Shown here one piece after another: positions 8,107 to 16,842 of a DNA stretch of 64,000 bases. The stretch spans positions 1 to 64,000 of the forward strand of contig NZ_AUHH01000008.1 of the NCBI RefSeq assembly GCF_000423085.1, written 5' to 3'. The notes below the pieces were generated by a model that was not told the DNA's origin, did not search any database, and worked only from the letters and a program-made list of their open reading frames with translations. This DNA is from Granulicoccus phenolivorans DSM 17626 = NBRC 107789 = JCM 15570 (GTDB lineage Bacteria > Actinomycetota > Actinomycetes > Propionibacteriales > Propionibacteriaceae). The number at the start of each line of letters is the position of its first letter. Position 1 is the first letter of the stretch. The position numbers were made by a program, and so were the translations under genes.

Positions 8107-9261
8107 TCAGTCCAACCCGCTGCGGGCGACCAGTTGGCCGACGATGACGTTGCGCTGGATCTCGTTGGTGCCCTCACCCACGATCATCAACGGCGCGTCG
8201 CGGAAGTAGCGCTCCACGTCGAATTCGGTGGAGTAGCCCATCCCGCCGTGGATCCGGACCGCGTCCAGGGCCGCCTCCATGGCGATCTCGGAGGCGAACA
8301 GTTTGGCCATCCCCGCCTCCATGTCGCAGCGTTCCCCCGCGTCGTAGCGGTCGGCGGCGTAGTAGGTCAGCTGCCGGGCCGCGGTCAGCTTGGTGGCCAT
8401 GTCGGCGAGGTAGTTGCCCACCGACTGGTGCTTCCAGATCGGCTTGCCGAAACTCTCCCGCTCCTGCGCGTACTTCAGCGAGTCCTCCAGCGCGGCCGCC
8501 GCGACCCCGAGCGCCCGACAGGCGACCTGGATCCGGCCGGTCTCCAGGCCCTTCATCATCTGCGCGAACCCGTGCCCGGGGGTTGTGCCCAGGATCGCCG
8601 AGGCCGGGATCCGGTAGTTGTCGAAGATCAGCTCGCACGACTCGACGCCCTTGTAGCCCAGCTTGGGCAGGTCCCGGGACACCTCGAGGCCCTCCCCCGG
8701 GGTCGCCAGCACGATGGACATCCCCTTGTGCCGCGGCTGGGCGTCCGGATCGGTCTTGCACAGCAGGGCGATCAGCCCGGCCCGCCGCGCGTTGGTGATC
8801 CAGGTCTTCGACCCGCGGACCACCAGGTCGTCCCCGTCCCGGGTGGCGGTGGTCAGCATCGCCTGCAGGTCGGAACCGCCGCCGGGCTCGGTGAGCGCCA
8901 TCGTGGCGCGCACCTCACCGGTGGCCAGCTTCGGCAGCCACTGCGCCTTCTGCTCCTCGGTGCCGAACAGCGTGAGCAGCTTGACCACGACGGTGTGCCC
9001 GCCCATGGCGCCGGCCAGCGACATCCAGCCGCGGGCCAGTTCCTCGGTGATCCGGGCGTAGCAGCGCATCGAGACCGGGGTGCCGCCGTACGCCTCCGGA
9101 ACCGCCAGTCCGTAGATGCCGAGCTGCTTCATCTGCTCGATCCACGCCTCCGGGTACTCGTTGGCGTGCTCCTTGGCCTGCACCTCGGGCTTGACCTCGC
9201 GGTCGATGAAGCGCCGGACCAGGGCGACGAGCTCCTGCTCCTCTTCCAGCAGGTCGATCAT
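8107..9261 (-). CDS. Acyl-CoA dehydrogenase
   Basis: 384 residues with the acyl-CoA dehydrogenase layout: N-terminal helices, central beta domain with ALTEPGGGSDLQ and KTWITNA, and C-terminal helices with RIHGGMGYSTEFDVERYFRD. Glu363 in GEGTNEIQR fits the catalytic base. It introduces the alpha-beta double bond using FAD and passes electrons to ETF, whose genes are not in the window. Its start overlaps the CoA-transferase stop by ATGA. Confidence 0.92.
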   Translation of the reverse strand: MIDLLEEEQELVALVRRFIDREVKPEVQAKEHANEYPEAWIEQMKQLGIYGLAVPEAYGGTPVSMRCYARITEELARGWMSLAGAMGGHTVVVKLLTLFGTEEQKAQWLPKLATGEVRATMALTEPGGGSDLQAMLTTATRDGDDLVVRGSKTWITNARRAGLIALLCKTDPDAQPRHKGMSIVLATPGEGLEVSRDLPKLGYKGVESCELIFDNYRIPASAILGTTPGHGFAQMMKGLETGRIQVACRALGVAAAALEDSLKYAQERESFGKPIWKHQSVGNYLADMATKLTAARQLTYYAADRYDAGERCDMEAGMAKLFASEIAMEAALDAVRIHGGMGYSTEFDVERYFRDAPLMIVGEGTNEIQRNVIVGQLVARSGLD

Positions 9262-10466
9262 GGTTGTGACTCCTTGTCGCTGTCGGTCACGAGTCCCCAC
9301 TCGTCGACCAGGTGGGTGACTTCATCGGGGGTGAGTCCCGCCCGGGCCAGCACGTCGGGGGTGTCCTCGCCCAGGACCGGGGCCGGTCCGGCCTGCGGGT
9401 AGCTGCCGTCGATGTCCAGGGGGACGCCGGCGGCGAGGTAGGTGCCCAGGCCGACCTGGTCCAGGGCGCGGAACAGCGGGTTCTCGCCGAGCTGTCCGCC
9501 GGTCACGTACTGCTCGGTGGTCTGGAATCGCTCAGCCAGCACCGAGGTGTCCGCGAGCTCGGTCAGCACCGCAGCGGTGGGACGGGCGGCGAACCACGGG
9601 GCCATCAGGGCGATCAGCCGGGCGCGGTGCCGGAACCGGTTCGCCTCGGTGGTGAAGTCGACGCCCAGGTCGGCGGCGAGGGCGTCGACCGCGTCGGTGG
9701 TGCCGGTCACCGCCAGCAGGTCCCGCCAGTGCCGATTGCTCAGCGCAACCACCATCACCCGGCCGTCCGCGGTGGGGAAATCGTGCCCGAAGGTGCCGTA
9801 GACGTCGTTGCCGACGCGCTCGCGGCCCCGCCCGGTGAGCTGGACCTCGGCCAGATAGCCCAGCTGGCCCAGCAGGCCGGCCCCCACGTTCTCCAGTGGG
9901 ATCACGATGTTCGCGCCCGCGCCGGTGGCGTCGCGGCGGCGTACGGCCGAGACGACGGCCAGGGCGGCGTACAGACCACAGGAGATGTCCCACGCGGGCA
10001 GCGAGTGACTGACCGGGTCACTGCCGGGCGGTCCGGTGAGGTACGGAATGCCGAGCTTGGCGTTGACGGTGTAGTCGACCGCCGCCGCGCCGTCGTGGCG
10101 GCCGGTGATGCGGACCATGATCAGGTCCGGACGCACCGCCGACAGGGCTTCGTAGCTGTGCCAGGGGCGGGCCGAGTTGGTGACGAACACCCCGGTTCGC
10201 CGGACCAGTTCGGTGAGCACGTCCTGCCCCCGGGCCGAGCGCAGATCGAGGGTCGCCGACTGCTTGCCACGGTTCAGGCTGGACCAGTAGATGCTGCGGC
10301 CCGTGTCGGTGACCGGCCAGCGGTCCCGGTCCGCGGAGCCGCCGAGCGGATCGATCCGCAGCACGTCGGCGCCGAGGCCGGCCAGGGTGGTCCCGCACAG
10401 CGGCCCGGCCACGAAGGTGACCAGTTCGACCACCGACAGGCCGGCCAGGAGTCCCGCGGTCGTCAT
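9258..10466 (-). CDS. Class III CoA transferase, resembling 2-methylfumaryl-CoA isomerase
   Basis: 402 residues, CaiB/BaiF family. Family marks are LVTFVAGPLCGTTLAGLGAD, SLNRGKQSATLDLRS and PAWDI, the last carrying the likely active-site Asp. The segments RWPVTDTGRSIYW and VDYTVNAKLGIPYLTGP resemble, from memory, the intramolecular CoA transferase Mct (mesaconyl-C1-CoA to C4-CoA isomerase of the 3-hydroxypropionate bicycle). The following MaoC-type gene also looks like a mesaconyl-CoA enzyme, which supports the comparison. It could instead activate the pathway substrate using another CoA donor. Stop and start overlaps tie it tightly to both neighbours. Confidence 0.82.
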   Translation of the reverse strand: MTTAGLLAGLSVVELVTFVAGPLCGTTLAGLGADVLRIDPLGGSADRDRWPVTDTGRSIYWSSLNRGKQSATLDLRSARGQDVLTELVRRTGVFVTNSARPWHSYEALSAVRPDLIMVRITGRHDGAAAVDYTVNAKLGIPYLTGPPGSDPVSHSLPAWDISCGLYAALAVVSAVRRRDATGAGANIVIPLENVGAGLLGQLGYLAEVQLTGRGRERVGNDVYGTFGHDFPTADGRVMVVALSNRHWRDLLAVTGTTDAVDALAADLGVDFTTEANRFRHRARLIALMAPWFAARPTAAVLTELADTSVLAERFQTTEQYVTGGQLGENPLFRALDQVGLGTYLAAGVPLDIDGSYPQAGPAPVLGEDTPDVLARAGLTPDEVTHLVDEWGLVTDSDKESQP

Positions 10467-11434
10467 CGGACCACCGCCTGGAACACCCAGTCCAGGACCG
10501 GCCGGGCAGCGTCGGTGCCGGCGTTGACCAGGCTGCGGAAGGTGACCAGCTGGCCGCCGCTGGCCGGGTGGTCGGCAACGGCCTCGACGTGCAGCCGGCT
10601 GGTGAGCAGGTCGCCTTCGCGGACCGGCCCGGTGTGGTCACAGGATTCCCAGCCCAGCACCGCGAGCAGGCCCGGAACCGCGCGGGTGGCCTGGGCCAGG
10701 GCAATCCCGATGGTGTGGCCGCCGTAGACCAGCCGACCCTCGGGGCTGGTGCGTACGTCGTGGTGCGCGGCGGCGATGTTGAGCGTCAACCGTGCCAGTT
10801 CGGGGGCCGAGGAGACGACATCGCCGCTGCTGCGATAGACGTCGCCGGCCACCAGCGCCGGGCCGGGCGACCCCAGCGCCGCGAAGTTCCAGTCGGCGGT
10901 CGGGTCGCCGGGCGGGGTCTGTTCGGTCACCGCGTGGACGTCGTCGGCGGGTCCGGTGACCGCCCCCGGTTGCTCCCGATACGGGATCATGGGGCAGCGC
11001 CGGTAGTCCAGCACCGGGCGGCCCGCCTGGTCGGTGGTGGTGATCCGCAGTACGGCCAGTCCGGTCGCGGGCCGGCCGGGGCGTACGGTGTTCTGCTTCA
11101 GTGCCTCCACCTCGGTGCGGGTGGACAGGGTGTCGCCGAGCAACGGGAACCGGTGGAACCGCAGCCCCCGGTAGAACAGGTTCGCGCGGACGTGGTGGGT
11201 GGCCAGCGTCGACTGGCCGATGCTCACGTCGCACACGAGCCCCGGATGGGCCAGCGCCCCACCGGCCACCGCGGTCGCGCGGTGGTGGTCCAGGGGCAGG
11301 GCCATCCGGTCCCCGAGAATCGCCTGGTGGGTGGCGGCCAGTCCCTCGGTCAGCGTTACTGCCGGTGCCCCGTCGAACACCTGCCCGTGCGCCAGGTCCT
11401 CGAAATGGGGCCCGCCGACGTCATACTCGCTCAC
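10463..11434 (-). CDS. MaoC-family hydratase, mesaconyl-CoA hydratase-like
   Basis: 323 residues, long enough for two hot-dog modules. The first module contains GLAATHQAILGDR and VSIGQSTLATHHVRANLFYR, followed by FPLLGDTLSTRTEVEALKQN, which is typical of MaoC proteins and close in pattern to beta-methylmalyl-CoA dehydratases. The second module carries YGGHTIGIALAQATRA. GTG at 11434 is chosen because GAGGAG precedes it. It probably hydrates or dehydrates a branched enoyl-CoA and overlaps the CoA-transferase start. Confidence 0.8.
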   Translation of the reverse strand: MSEYDVGGPHFEDLAHGQVFDGAPAVTLTEGLAATHQAILGDRMALPLDHHRATAVAGGALAHPGLVCDVSIGQSTLATHHVRANLFYRGLRFHRFPLLGDTLSTRTEVEALKQNTVRPGRPATGLAVLRITTTDQAGRPVLDYRRCPMIPYREQPGAVTGPADDVHAVTEQTPPGDPTADWNFAALGSPGPALVAGDVYRSSGDVVSSAPELARLTLNIAAAHHDVRTSPEGRLVYGGHTIGIALAQATRAVPGLLAVLGWESCDHTGPVREGDLLTSRLHVEAVADHPASGGQLVTFRSLVNAGTDAARPVLDWVFQAVVR

Positions 11435-11552
11435 GCACTGTCTCCTCGTCCTCGCCCGGGGCCGTCGCCGGCACCGGTACCCGTTCATCTGTCGGTCCAA
11501 CTGCACCACTGCAACCCCCGACGGCGCAGCACCTGCCGCGCGCCCCCACGCC

Positions 11553-13115
11553 TCACGCCCGACCGACCCCTTTCTGGTCGGGTGCGAGGTCCTGGCGTAC
11601 GCGGCGGCGCAGGAGCTTGCCGACGCCCGACTTGGGCAGTTGATCGACGAAGACCACCGAGGTGACCTTCTTGATCGAGCCGACCAGGTCCCGGGTGTGT
11701 GCGATCAACTCGGCCTCGGTGACCTCGGCGCCGGGGTGCAGCACGACCACGGCGGTGGGGGTCTCGCCCCACTTCGGGTGATGGACGCCGACCACGCACA
11801 CTTCCCGGACCGCCGGGTGGGAGGCCAGCGCGTTCTCCAGTTCGGCCGGCCAGATGTTGTAGCCGCCGGAGACGATCATGTCCTCCTTGCGATCGGTCAC
11901 GAAGATGTAGCCCCGCTCGTCGACATAGCCCATGTCCCGGGTGAGCAGACTGCCGTCGGGCAGCAGCCGGGCAGCCGTGGCCGCCTCGTCCTTCCACAGG
12001 TAGTTCATCTGGCCGGGGGCGCGGGCGGCGATCTCGCCCACCTCACCGGCGGGCAGCGGGTTGCCCGCGTCGTCGACGACGGTCACCGTGACGTGCGGGG
12101 TCGGCCGCCCGCCGGAGCGCAACAATTGCCGCTGCTCGGCAGTGCCGTCGGGGACGTGCTCGTGCGGGAGCAGCATGCTGATGGTGATGGCTTCGCTCTG
12201 GGCGTACAGCTGGTAGAGCACGGGACCGAACCGCTGCACCGCGCGCGACAGGGTGTGCTCGGCGATCGGGGCCCCGGCGTAGTTGAAGCAGCGCAGGCTG
12301 GACAGATCGCGCTGGTCGATGTCGGGATGGTTCAGCAGGGCGGTGATCATCGTGGGTACGCCGAGGGTGACGGTGGCCCGCTGCTCCTCGATCAGCTGGA
12401 GCGCCCGGCCGGCCTCGAACTGGCGCATGATGATGATCTTGGCGCCGACGGTGAAAATGGGCCAGACCCACAGGGCCGCGGCATGGGTCAGCTGGCCGGC
12501 CGCAAGGTACCCGTCATTCTCGTCGAGCTGCGGGGTGACCCAGCGATACTCGTCGTCGTTGGCCCGCCACCGCTGGTTGGTGTGGACGATGCCCTTGGGG
12601 CGCCCGGTGGTGCCCGCGGAGAACCGGATCACGTGAATGTCGTCGGGCTGCCCGATCCGCATCGGGTCCGCCGCCGACGCTGCCGCCAGGACCTCCTCGT
12701 ACGCCAGGGTCCCCTCAGGCGCGTCCCCGGCGTAGACCAGGACGTGCTGCAGGCTCGCGACGGTCTTGAGTCGCTCGGCGATCACCGGGTACAGGCCCGC
12801 CTCGACGATCAGCACCTTGGCGTCGACCAGGTCGAGCAGGTAGCCATTCACGTCGGCGGTTTCATGGGCATACAGGCCGGCGCGGGCGAACCGGCCCAGG
12901 GCCAGCGCCGCGGTCTGCTCACCGGTCAGCAGGGAGTTGTAGCCCAACAGCGCGACCCGGTCGCCGATCTCGACCCCGAGGTCGATCAGCCCGTTGGCCA
13001 ACCGACTGGCCCGCTCGTACAGCGTGGTGTAGGTCTGCGACCGACCGTCGTCCCAGATGGCGATGTTGTCGCCGAAGCGCTGCGCCGAGTTCCTGATGAT
13101 CGATCCGAAATCCAT
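11553..13115 (-). CDS. AMP-forming acyl-CoA ligase
   Basis: 520 residues, ANL superfamily. The P-loop-like motif is FSAGTTGRPKG, followed by YAQSEA, a core region with LTRDMGYVDERGYIFVTDR and KEDMIVSGGYNIWP, and the C-terminal lysine motif PKSGVGKLLRRR. It activates a carboxylic acid to its CoA thioester through an acyl-adenylate, so it probably commits the pathway substrate. It is the first gene of the leftward operon; the promoter region immediately upstream holds the shared 21-bp operator. A 118-bp gap separates it from the MaoC gene. Confidence 0.9.
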   Translation of the reverse strand: MDFGSIIRNSAQRFGDNIAIWDDGRSQTYTTLYERASRLANGLIDLGVEIGDRVALLGYNSLLTGEQTAALALGRFARAGLYAHETADVNGYLLDLVDAKVLIVEAGLYPVIAERLKTVASLQHVLVYAGDAPEGTLAYEEVLAAASAADPMRIGQPDDIHVIRFSAGTTGRPKGIVHTNQRWRANDDEYRWVTPQLDENDGYLAAGQLTHAAALWVWPIFTVGAKIIIMRQFEAGRALQLIEEQRATVTLGVPTMITALLNHPDIDQRDLSSLRCFNYAGAPIAEHTLSRAVQRFGPVLYQLYAQSEAITISMLLPHEHVPDGTAEQRQLLRSGGRPTPHVTVTVVDDAGNPLPAGEVGEIAARAPGQMNYLWKDEAATAARLLPDGSLLTRDMGYVDERGYIFVTDRKEDMIVSGGYNIWPAELENALASHPAVREVCVVGVHHPKWGETPTAVVVLHPGAEVTEAELIAHTRDLVGSIKKVTSVVFVDQLPKSGVGKLLRRRVRQDLAPDQKGVGRA

Positions 13116-13143
13116 GAGGCTCCCTTGCCTGCCGGTCGAATAA

Positions 13144-13164
13144 TTTAATTGAAACTAGATTAAG
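13144..13164. promoter_or_regulatory. Putative TetR operator, site 1
   Basis: A 21-bp imperfect palindrome, left half TTTAATTGAA and right half CTAGATTAAG, starting 29 bp upstream of the acyl-CoA ligase ATG. The right half is shared almost base for base with sites at 14728 and 17925. It is conspicuously AT-rich. The likely ligand is the TetR protein encoded at 13206-13868. Confidence 0.75.
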
Positions 13165-13205
13165 TGGCTGGGTCGCGGCTGCGCAACCCCATGTTCAGGT
13201 TTGAC

Positions 13206-13868
13206 TCAGGCGCCCAGGGCCGCCGATTCGACGCCCACCGCGGCGGGCGGCGCCGCGTCCTCGGCGCACCCGACCATCCGCCGGACGGCCGTCTGGGCCG
13301 AGTGGATCAGCGCCTCCAGCGTTCCGCGTGCGGGCCGATACCAGTCGACCGCGGAGTTCAGCGCGCCGATCAGCAGCATCCGGGTCACCCGCACATCGAA
13401 CTCCGACCGGGGCTCCTCACCCGCCTCGCGCACCAGCTTGTCCCAGAAGTCCAGGTACTCCCGGCCCTTGGGCTCGAGATCCTTCTGGACCTCCGGCGGC
13501 GCGTGATTGGCGTTGCGCGCCACCGCGGTGGCAAATGCCGACAGGCGCAGCTGGGTGACCATGTGCACCCGCACCGCCGTGTCCAGGCGCTCGACCGCGG
13601 TCGAGTCGAGCGGCAGCTCGTCCACGGCATTGGTCACGTTCTCGATCAGCGCGCGCTGCCCCTGGCGCAGCACCTCGGCGATCAACTGCTCCCGGGATTC
13701 GAAGTAGTAGTAGAGCGCGGGCACCTGCACCCCGGCGATCTTGGCGACGTCGGACAGCCGGGTCCCGGCGTACCCCTTCTCGCTCAACACCTGCGCGGCC
13801 GCCTCCAGGAGCCGCTCGCGTGAGGCAGCGCCCTTGGCGCTGGGGGTCTTCTTGGCCATGGTCGACAT
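13206..13868 (-). CDS. TetR-family transcriptional regulator of the catabolic island
   Basis: 220 residues. The N-terminal helix-turn-helix is clear (RLSDVAKIAGVQVPALYYYF), and the C-terminal part is a helical ligand-binding domain. The ATG at 13868 is preferred over an upstream GTG at 13892 because GGGGAGG stands eight bases before it. Transcribed with the SDR gene upstream; both lie behind operator site 2, so the repressor probably controls itself. The inducer is likely an acyl-CoA intermediate of the pathway. Confidence 0.88.
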   Translation of the reverse strand: MSTMAKKTPSAKGAASRERLLEAAAQVLSEKGYAGTRLSDVAKIAGVQVPALYYYFESREQLIAEVLRQGQRALIENVTNAVDELPLDSTAVERLDTAVRVHMVTQLRLSAFATAVARNANHAPPEVQKDLEPKGREYLDFWDKLVREAGEEPRSEFDVRVTRMLLIGALNSAVDWYRPARGTLEALIHSAQTAVRRMVGCAEDAAPPAAVGVESAALGA

Positions 13869-13888
13869 GCTATCCGCCGCCTCCCCGA

Positions 13889-14686
13889 TCACGGCATCAC
13901 GAATCCGCCGCTGACCGACAGGATCTGCCCGGTCGTTTGCCGGCTGCGCAGCTCCGAGGACAGGAACACCACGGTGTCGGCGATGTCGGTGGCGCTGGTC
14001 AATCGGCGCAGCGGCAGGCTCTTTTCGATGGAGGCGACCTGCGCCTCATCGAAGATCTCCGCCCCCGACCACAGACTCTCCGCGCCGATCTCCTCGGCCG
14101 ATTCGGGCACCACCAGCCCCGGGCACACCACGTTGCAGCGGACGCCGTCGCGACCGAACTCCTTGGCCACCGTCCGCGCCAGCGCGACCTGCGCGGCCTT
14201 GGTCGCGCCGTACACCCCTTGGCGCAACTGACCGAACGCGGCATCGCTGGCAATCATCACGATCGAGCCCCGCCCCTGCCGCTGCATGAGCGGCAGCACC
14301 GCCTGGGTGCACTCGATGGTGGCGAAGAGGTTCACGTCCACCAGTCGCTGCCACCGGGAGCGATCGGTGTCCTTGAGCAGAAAGTTGGGCACGCTCCACC
14401 CGGCGTTGTTCACCAGGGCGTCGACCCCACCCCAGGCATCCTCCATCGCCGCCACGACCGCGACCGCCGCGCCGGGTTCGACCAGGTCGGCGTCGGACAG
14501 CAGGATCCGGTCCGTCGGTACGCCGGAGGCGTACAGGTCCTCGGCGGTGCGGTCCAACTGGTCCCGATCGCGATCGGCGATCATCACCCGAGCACCCTCG
14601 GCGACGAAGCCGCGGACGATGCCCCGACCGATGTTGGCCGCACCCCCGGTGACCATCACACGCGCACCGCTCAAACCCAGATCCAT
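13889..14686 (-). CDS. Short-chain dehydrogenase/reductase
   Basis: 265 residues. The motifs are TGGAANIGRG for cofactor binding, NNAG, the catalytic serine in MIASDAAFG, and YGATKAA with Tyr and Lys intact. The Asp in MIADRD after the second strand hints at NAD rather than NADP. The ATG at 14686 (MDLGLSG) places the fold start correctly; a GTG 21 bp upstream is possible. First gene of a two-gene unit with the TetR regulator, diverging from the racemase gene. Confidence 0.85.
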   Translation of the reverse strand: MDLGLSGARVMVTGGAANIGRGIVRGFVAEGARVMIADRDRDQLDRTAEDLYASGVPTDRILLSDADLVEPGAAVAVVAAMEDAWGGVDALVNNAGWSVPNFLLKDTDRSRWQRLVDVNLFATIECTQAVLPLMQRQGRGSIVMIASDAAFGQLRQGVYGATKAAQVALARTVAKEFGRDGVRCNVVCPGLVVPESAEEIGAESLWSGAEIFDEAQVASIEKSLPLRRLTSATDIADTVVFLSSELRSRQTTGQILSVSGGFVMP

Positions 14687-14727
14687 GTCACATCCCGTCA
14701 GTTCCACCGGCCCACTGGCACGTCAAT

Positions 14728-14748
14728 TTTAATCTAGTCTAGATTAAA
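14728..14748. promoter_or_regulatory. Putative TetR operator, site 2
   Basis: A near-perfect 21-bp palindrome, TTTAATCTAG and CTAGATTAAA around one central base. It lies in the divergent promoter region between the SDR/TetR unit (start 14686) and the racemase gene (start 14799). It is the most symmetrical of the three related sites and is best read as the autoregulatory operator. Confidence 0.8.
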
Positions 14749-14798
14749 TAGCGTGCGAGCGAAACCTGCCGCGCAGACCGCCGACCCGATGAGGTGCC

Positions 14799-15977
14799 AT
14801 GACCACACTGCCACTGCCCGGAACACCACTGCCCGGAAAACCACTGTCCGGAACGACCGTGATCGAGCTGGCCGGACTCGGCCCGGCCCCGTTCGCCGCC
14901 ATGCTGCTGGCCGAGCTCGGCGCCGACGTGATCCGCGTCGAGCGCCCGGCCGCCAACATCTTCTTCCGCGGCCGGGAGACCGACGATCTCACCAACCGGG
15001 GCAAACGCTCCTTCGCGGTCGATCTCAAGCAGCCGGGCGCGGTCGATCTGGTGCTGGAGCTGGTCGAGCGCGCCGACATCCTGATCGAGGGCAATCGTCC
15101 AGGGGTGGCCGAGCGGCTGGGCCTGGGTCCCGAGCAGTGCCATGCGCGCAACCCCCGGCTGGTGTACGGCCGGATGACCGGCTGGGGGCAGGACGGCCCA
15201 TTGAGTCAGAGTGCCGGGCACGACATCAACTACATCGCCCTGACCGGCGCGCTGCACGCCATCGGCACCCCGGCGGACCCGATCCCGCCGCTCAACCTGG
15301 TCGGCGACTTCGGCGGCGGATCGCTCTATCTGGTCGTCGGGCTGCTGGCCGCCCTGAACGCCGCGCGTACCGGCGTCGAACGGCAGGTCGTGGACGCCGC
15401 GATCGTCGACGGCACTGCCCATCTGCTCACCGCGATCCACGCCTTCCTGGCCGCCGACAGCTGGGTGGAGCGGCGGGGAGAGAACCTGCTCGACGGCGGC
15501 CGGCCGTACTACACCACCTATCGCACCAGCGATGGGCGGCACATGGCGGTCGGCTGCCTGGAACCGCAGTTCTACGCCGAGTTCGTTCGGCTGCTCGAGG
15601 TGGACCTCGATCCGGCCGACCAGATGAACGCGGACACCTGGCCGGCGGCTCGGGTGGCCATCGCGGCCCGCTTCGCCACCGCGACGATGGCGGAGTGGTC
15701 GGCCCGGTTCGACGGTACGGACGCCTGCGTCACCCCGGTGCTGTCGCTGACCGAGGCGGCCGCCTCCCCGCACCTGCGGGCCCGGGGCACCCTGCAGGAA
15801 TCCCCGCTCCAGGCCGCTCCCGCTCCCCGTTTCGCGGGAGTACGCCCGAGCGTACCCACGCCGCCGCCGGCGCCCGGGGCACACACCCTGGAAATCCTCG
15901 CCGAACTGGGCCATGCTCCGGAGCAGTTGGTCCGCGAGGGGGTCGTGTTCACCCCGCAGACCCGCGCCGGCCGCTGA
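14799..15977 (+). CDS. Alpha-methylacyl-CoA racemase-like CoA transferase III protein
   Basis: 392 residues, CaiB/BaiF superfamily. The segment GHDINYIALTGALHAIG and the segment LNLVGDFGGGSLYLVVG are hallmarks of alpha-methylacyl-CoA racemase (catalytic His and Asp), which inverts the 2-methyl stereocentre so that an S-specific dehydrogenase can act. This points to a 2-methyl-branched acyl-CoA in the pathway. The first dozen residues carry a short repeat (PLPG) matching repeated CTGCCCGGAA DNA. First gene of the rightward unit controlled from operator site 2. Confidence 0.88.
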   Translation: MTTLPLPGTPLPGKPLSGTTVIELAGLGPAPFAAMLLAELGADVIRVERPAANIFFRGRETDDLTNRGKRSFAVDLKQPGAVDLVLELVERADILIEGNRPGVAERLGLGPEQCHARNPRLVYGRMTGWGQDGPLSQSAGHDINYIALTGALHAIGTPADPIPPLNLVGDFGGGSLYLVVGLLAALNAARTGVERQVVDAAIVDGTAHLLTAIHAFLAADSWVERRGENLLDGGRPYYTTYRTSDGRHMAVGCLEPQFYAEFVRLLEVDLDPADQMNADTWPAARVAIAARFATATMAEWSARFDGTDACVTPVLSLTEAAASPHLRARGTLQESPLQAAPAPRFAGVRPSVPTPPPAPGAHTLEILAELGHAPEQLVREGVVFTPQTRAGR

Positions 15978-16044
15978 CCACCGACCCCTGACCACCGAAC
16001 CCTGCCCACCGAACCCTGACCACCGAACGCTGACCACCGAGGAG
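15975..16044 (+). repeat. Five tandem 14-bp repeats between two genes
   Basis: Units of about TGACCACCGAACCC start at 15975, 15989, 16003, 16017 and 16031. The first unit supplies the stop codon of the racemase gene, and the last runs into the ribosome-binding site of the next gene. The exact 14-bp period suggests slippage-prone DNA; a regulatory role is only possible. Confidence 0.85.
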
Positions 16045-16050
16045 ACCACG

Positions 16051-16827
16051 ATGAACGTCAAGAGTTACGCCGAGTCGACCGCCTTCATCATCGGCGGTTC
16101 CACCGGGATCGGGCTGGCCACCGCGTACCGGCTGGCCGAGTCGGGCGTACCCCGGATCGCCCTGGCCGGCCGCACCGCAGCCCGGGTCCGGTCGGCGGCC
16201 GAAACCCTCAGCACCACCTACGGGATCCCGGCGGAGGGCTTCGCCTTCGACGCCACCGACCTGGCCGCCACCCGGGCCGGGGTCGCGGCGGCCGAGGAGT
16301 TTCTCGGCGGGGTCGACATCATGGTGAGCTCGGTGACCGACGCCGCCACCCCCGAGTTGTTGGTCGACCAGCCCGTCGAGGGACTCGAGGGCGATCTCCG
16401 GGGGCTGCTGATCCCGCCGGTGACCCTCACCCGGCTCATCCTGCCGGGCATGTACGCCCGCGGCGGCGGCTCGATCGTCCTGGTCGCCTCCGACGCGGCG
16501 AAGACGGCCACCCCCGGCGAGACGGTGATCGGCGCGGCGATGGCGGGCATCGTGATGTTCGCCCGCACCGTCGCGATGGAGGCCAAACGGCAGGGGGTGC
16601 GGGTCAACGCGGTGACACCCTCGCTGGTGGCCGGCACCCCGACCAGTGAGCGGCTCATCCAGGAGGGCTTCAGCGCGAAACTGTTCGCCGCGGCCACCAA
16701 GCAGGCTGCCCTGGGGGTCACGGTTCCCGACGATGTGGCCGCACTGATCGCCTACCTCGCCGGGCCGGACGCCGCCCGGCTGACCGGGCAGGCGATCAGT
16801 GTCAACGGCGGCATCTCCGCCGCCTGA
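16051..16827 (+). CDS. SDR-fold protein lacking catalytic Tyr and Lys
   Basis: 258 residues. The cofactor motif GGSTGIG and the overall SDR layout, including a final SVNGGIS strand, are present. At the catalytic pair the sequence is VIGAAMAGIV, so Tyr is Ile160 and Lys is Met164. The NNAG motif is also replaced (VSSVTDAA near residue 95), while Ser147 remains. It therefore cannot work by classical SDR chemistry; it may be a structural partner, a ligand sensor or an enzyme of changed mechanism. ATG at 16051 has GAGGAG upstream. Confidence 0.82.
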   Translation: MNVKSYAESTAFIIGGSTGIGLATAYRLAESGVPRIALAGRTAARVRSAAETLSTTYGIPAEGFAFDATDLAATRAGVAAAEEFLGGVDIMVSSVTDAATPELLVDQPVEGLEGDLRGLLIPPVTLTRLILPGMYARGGGSIVLVASDAAKTATPGETVIGAAMAGIVMFARTVAMEAKRQGVRVNAVTPSLVAGTPTSERLIQEGFSAKLFAAATKQAALGVTVPDDVAALIAYLAGPDAARLTGQAISVNGGISAA

Positions 16828-16842
16828 CCGAGCCGGCCGGGG

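Noticed and set aside
15975-16044. Possible small CRISPR array
   Set aside because: The units are contiguous 14-bp tandem copies without spacers, and no cas genes are present.
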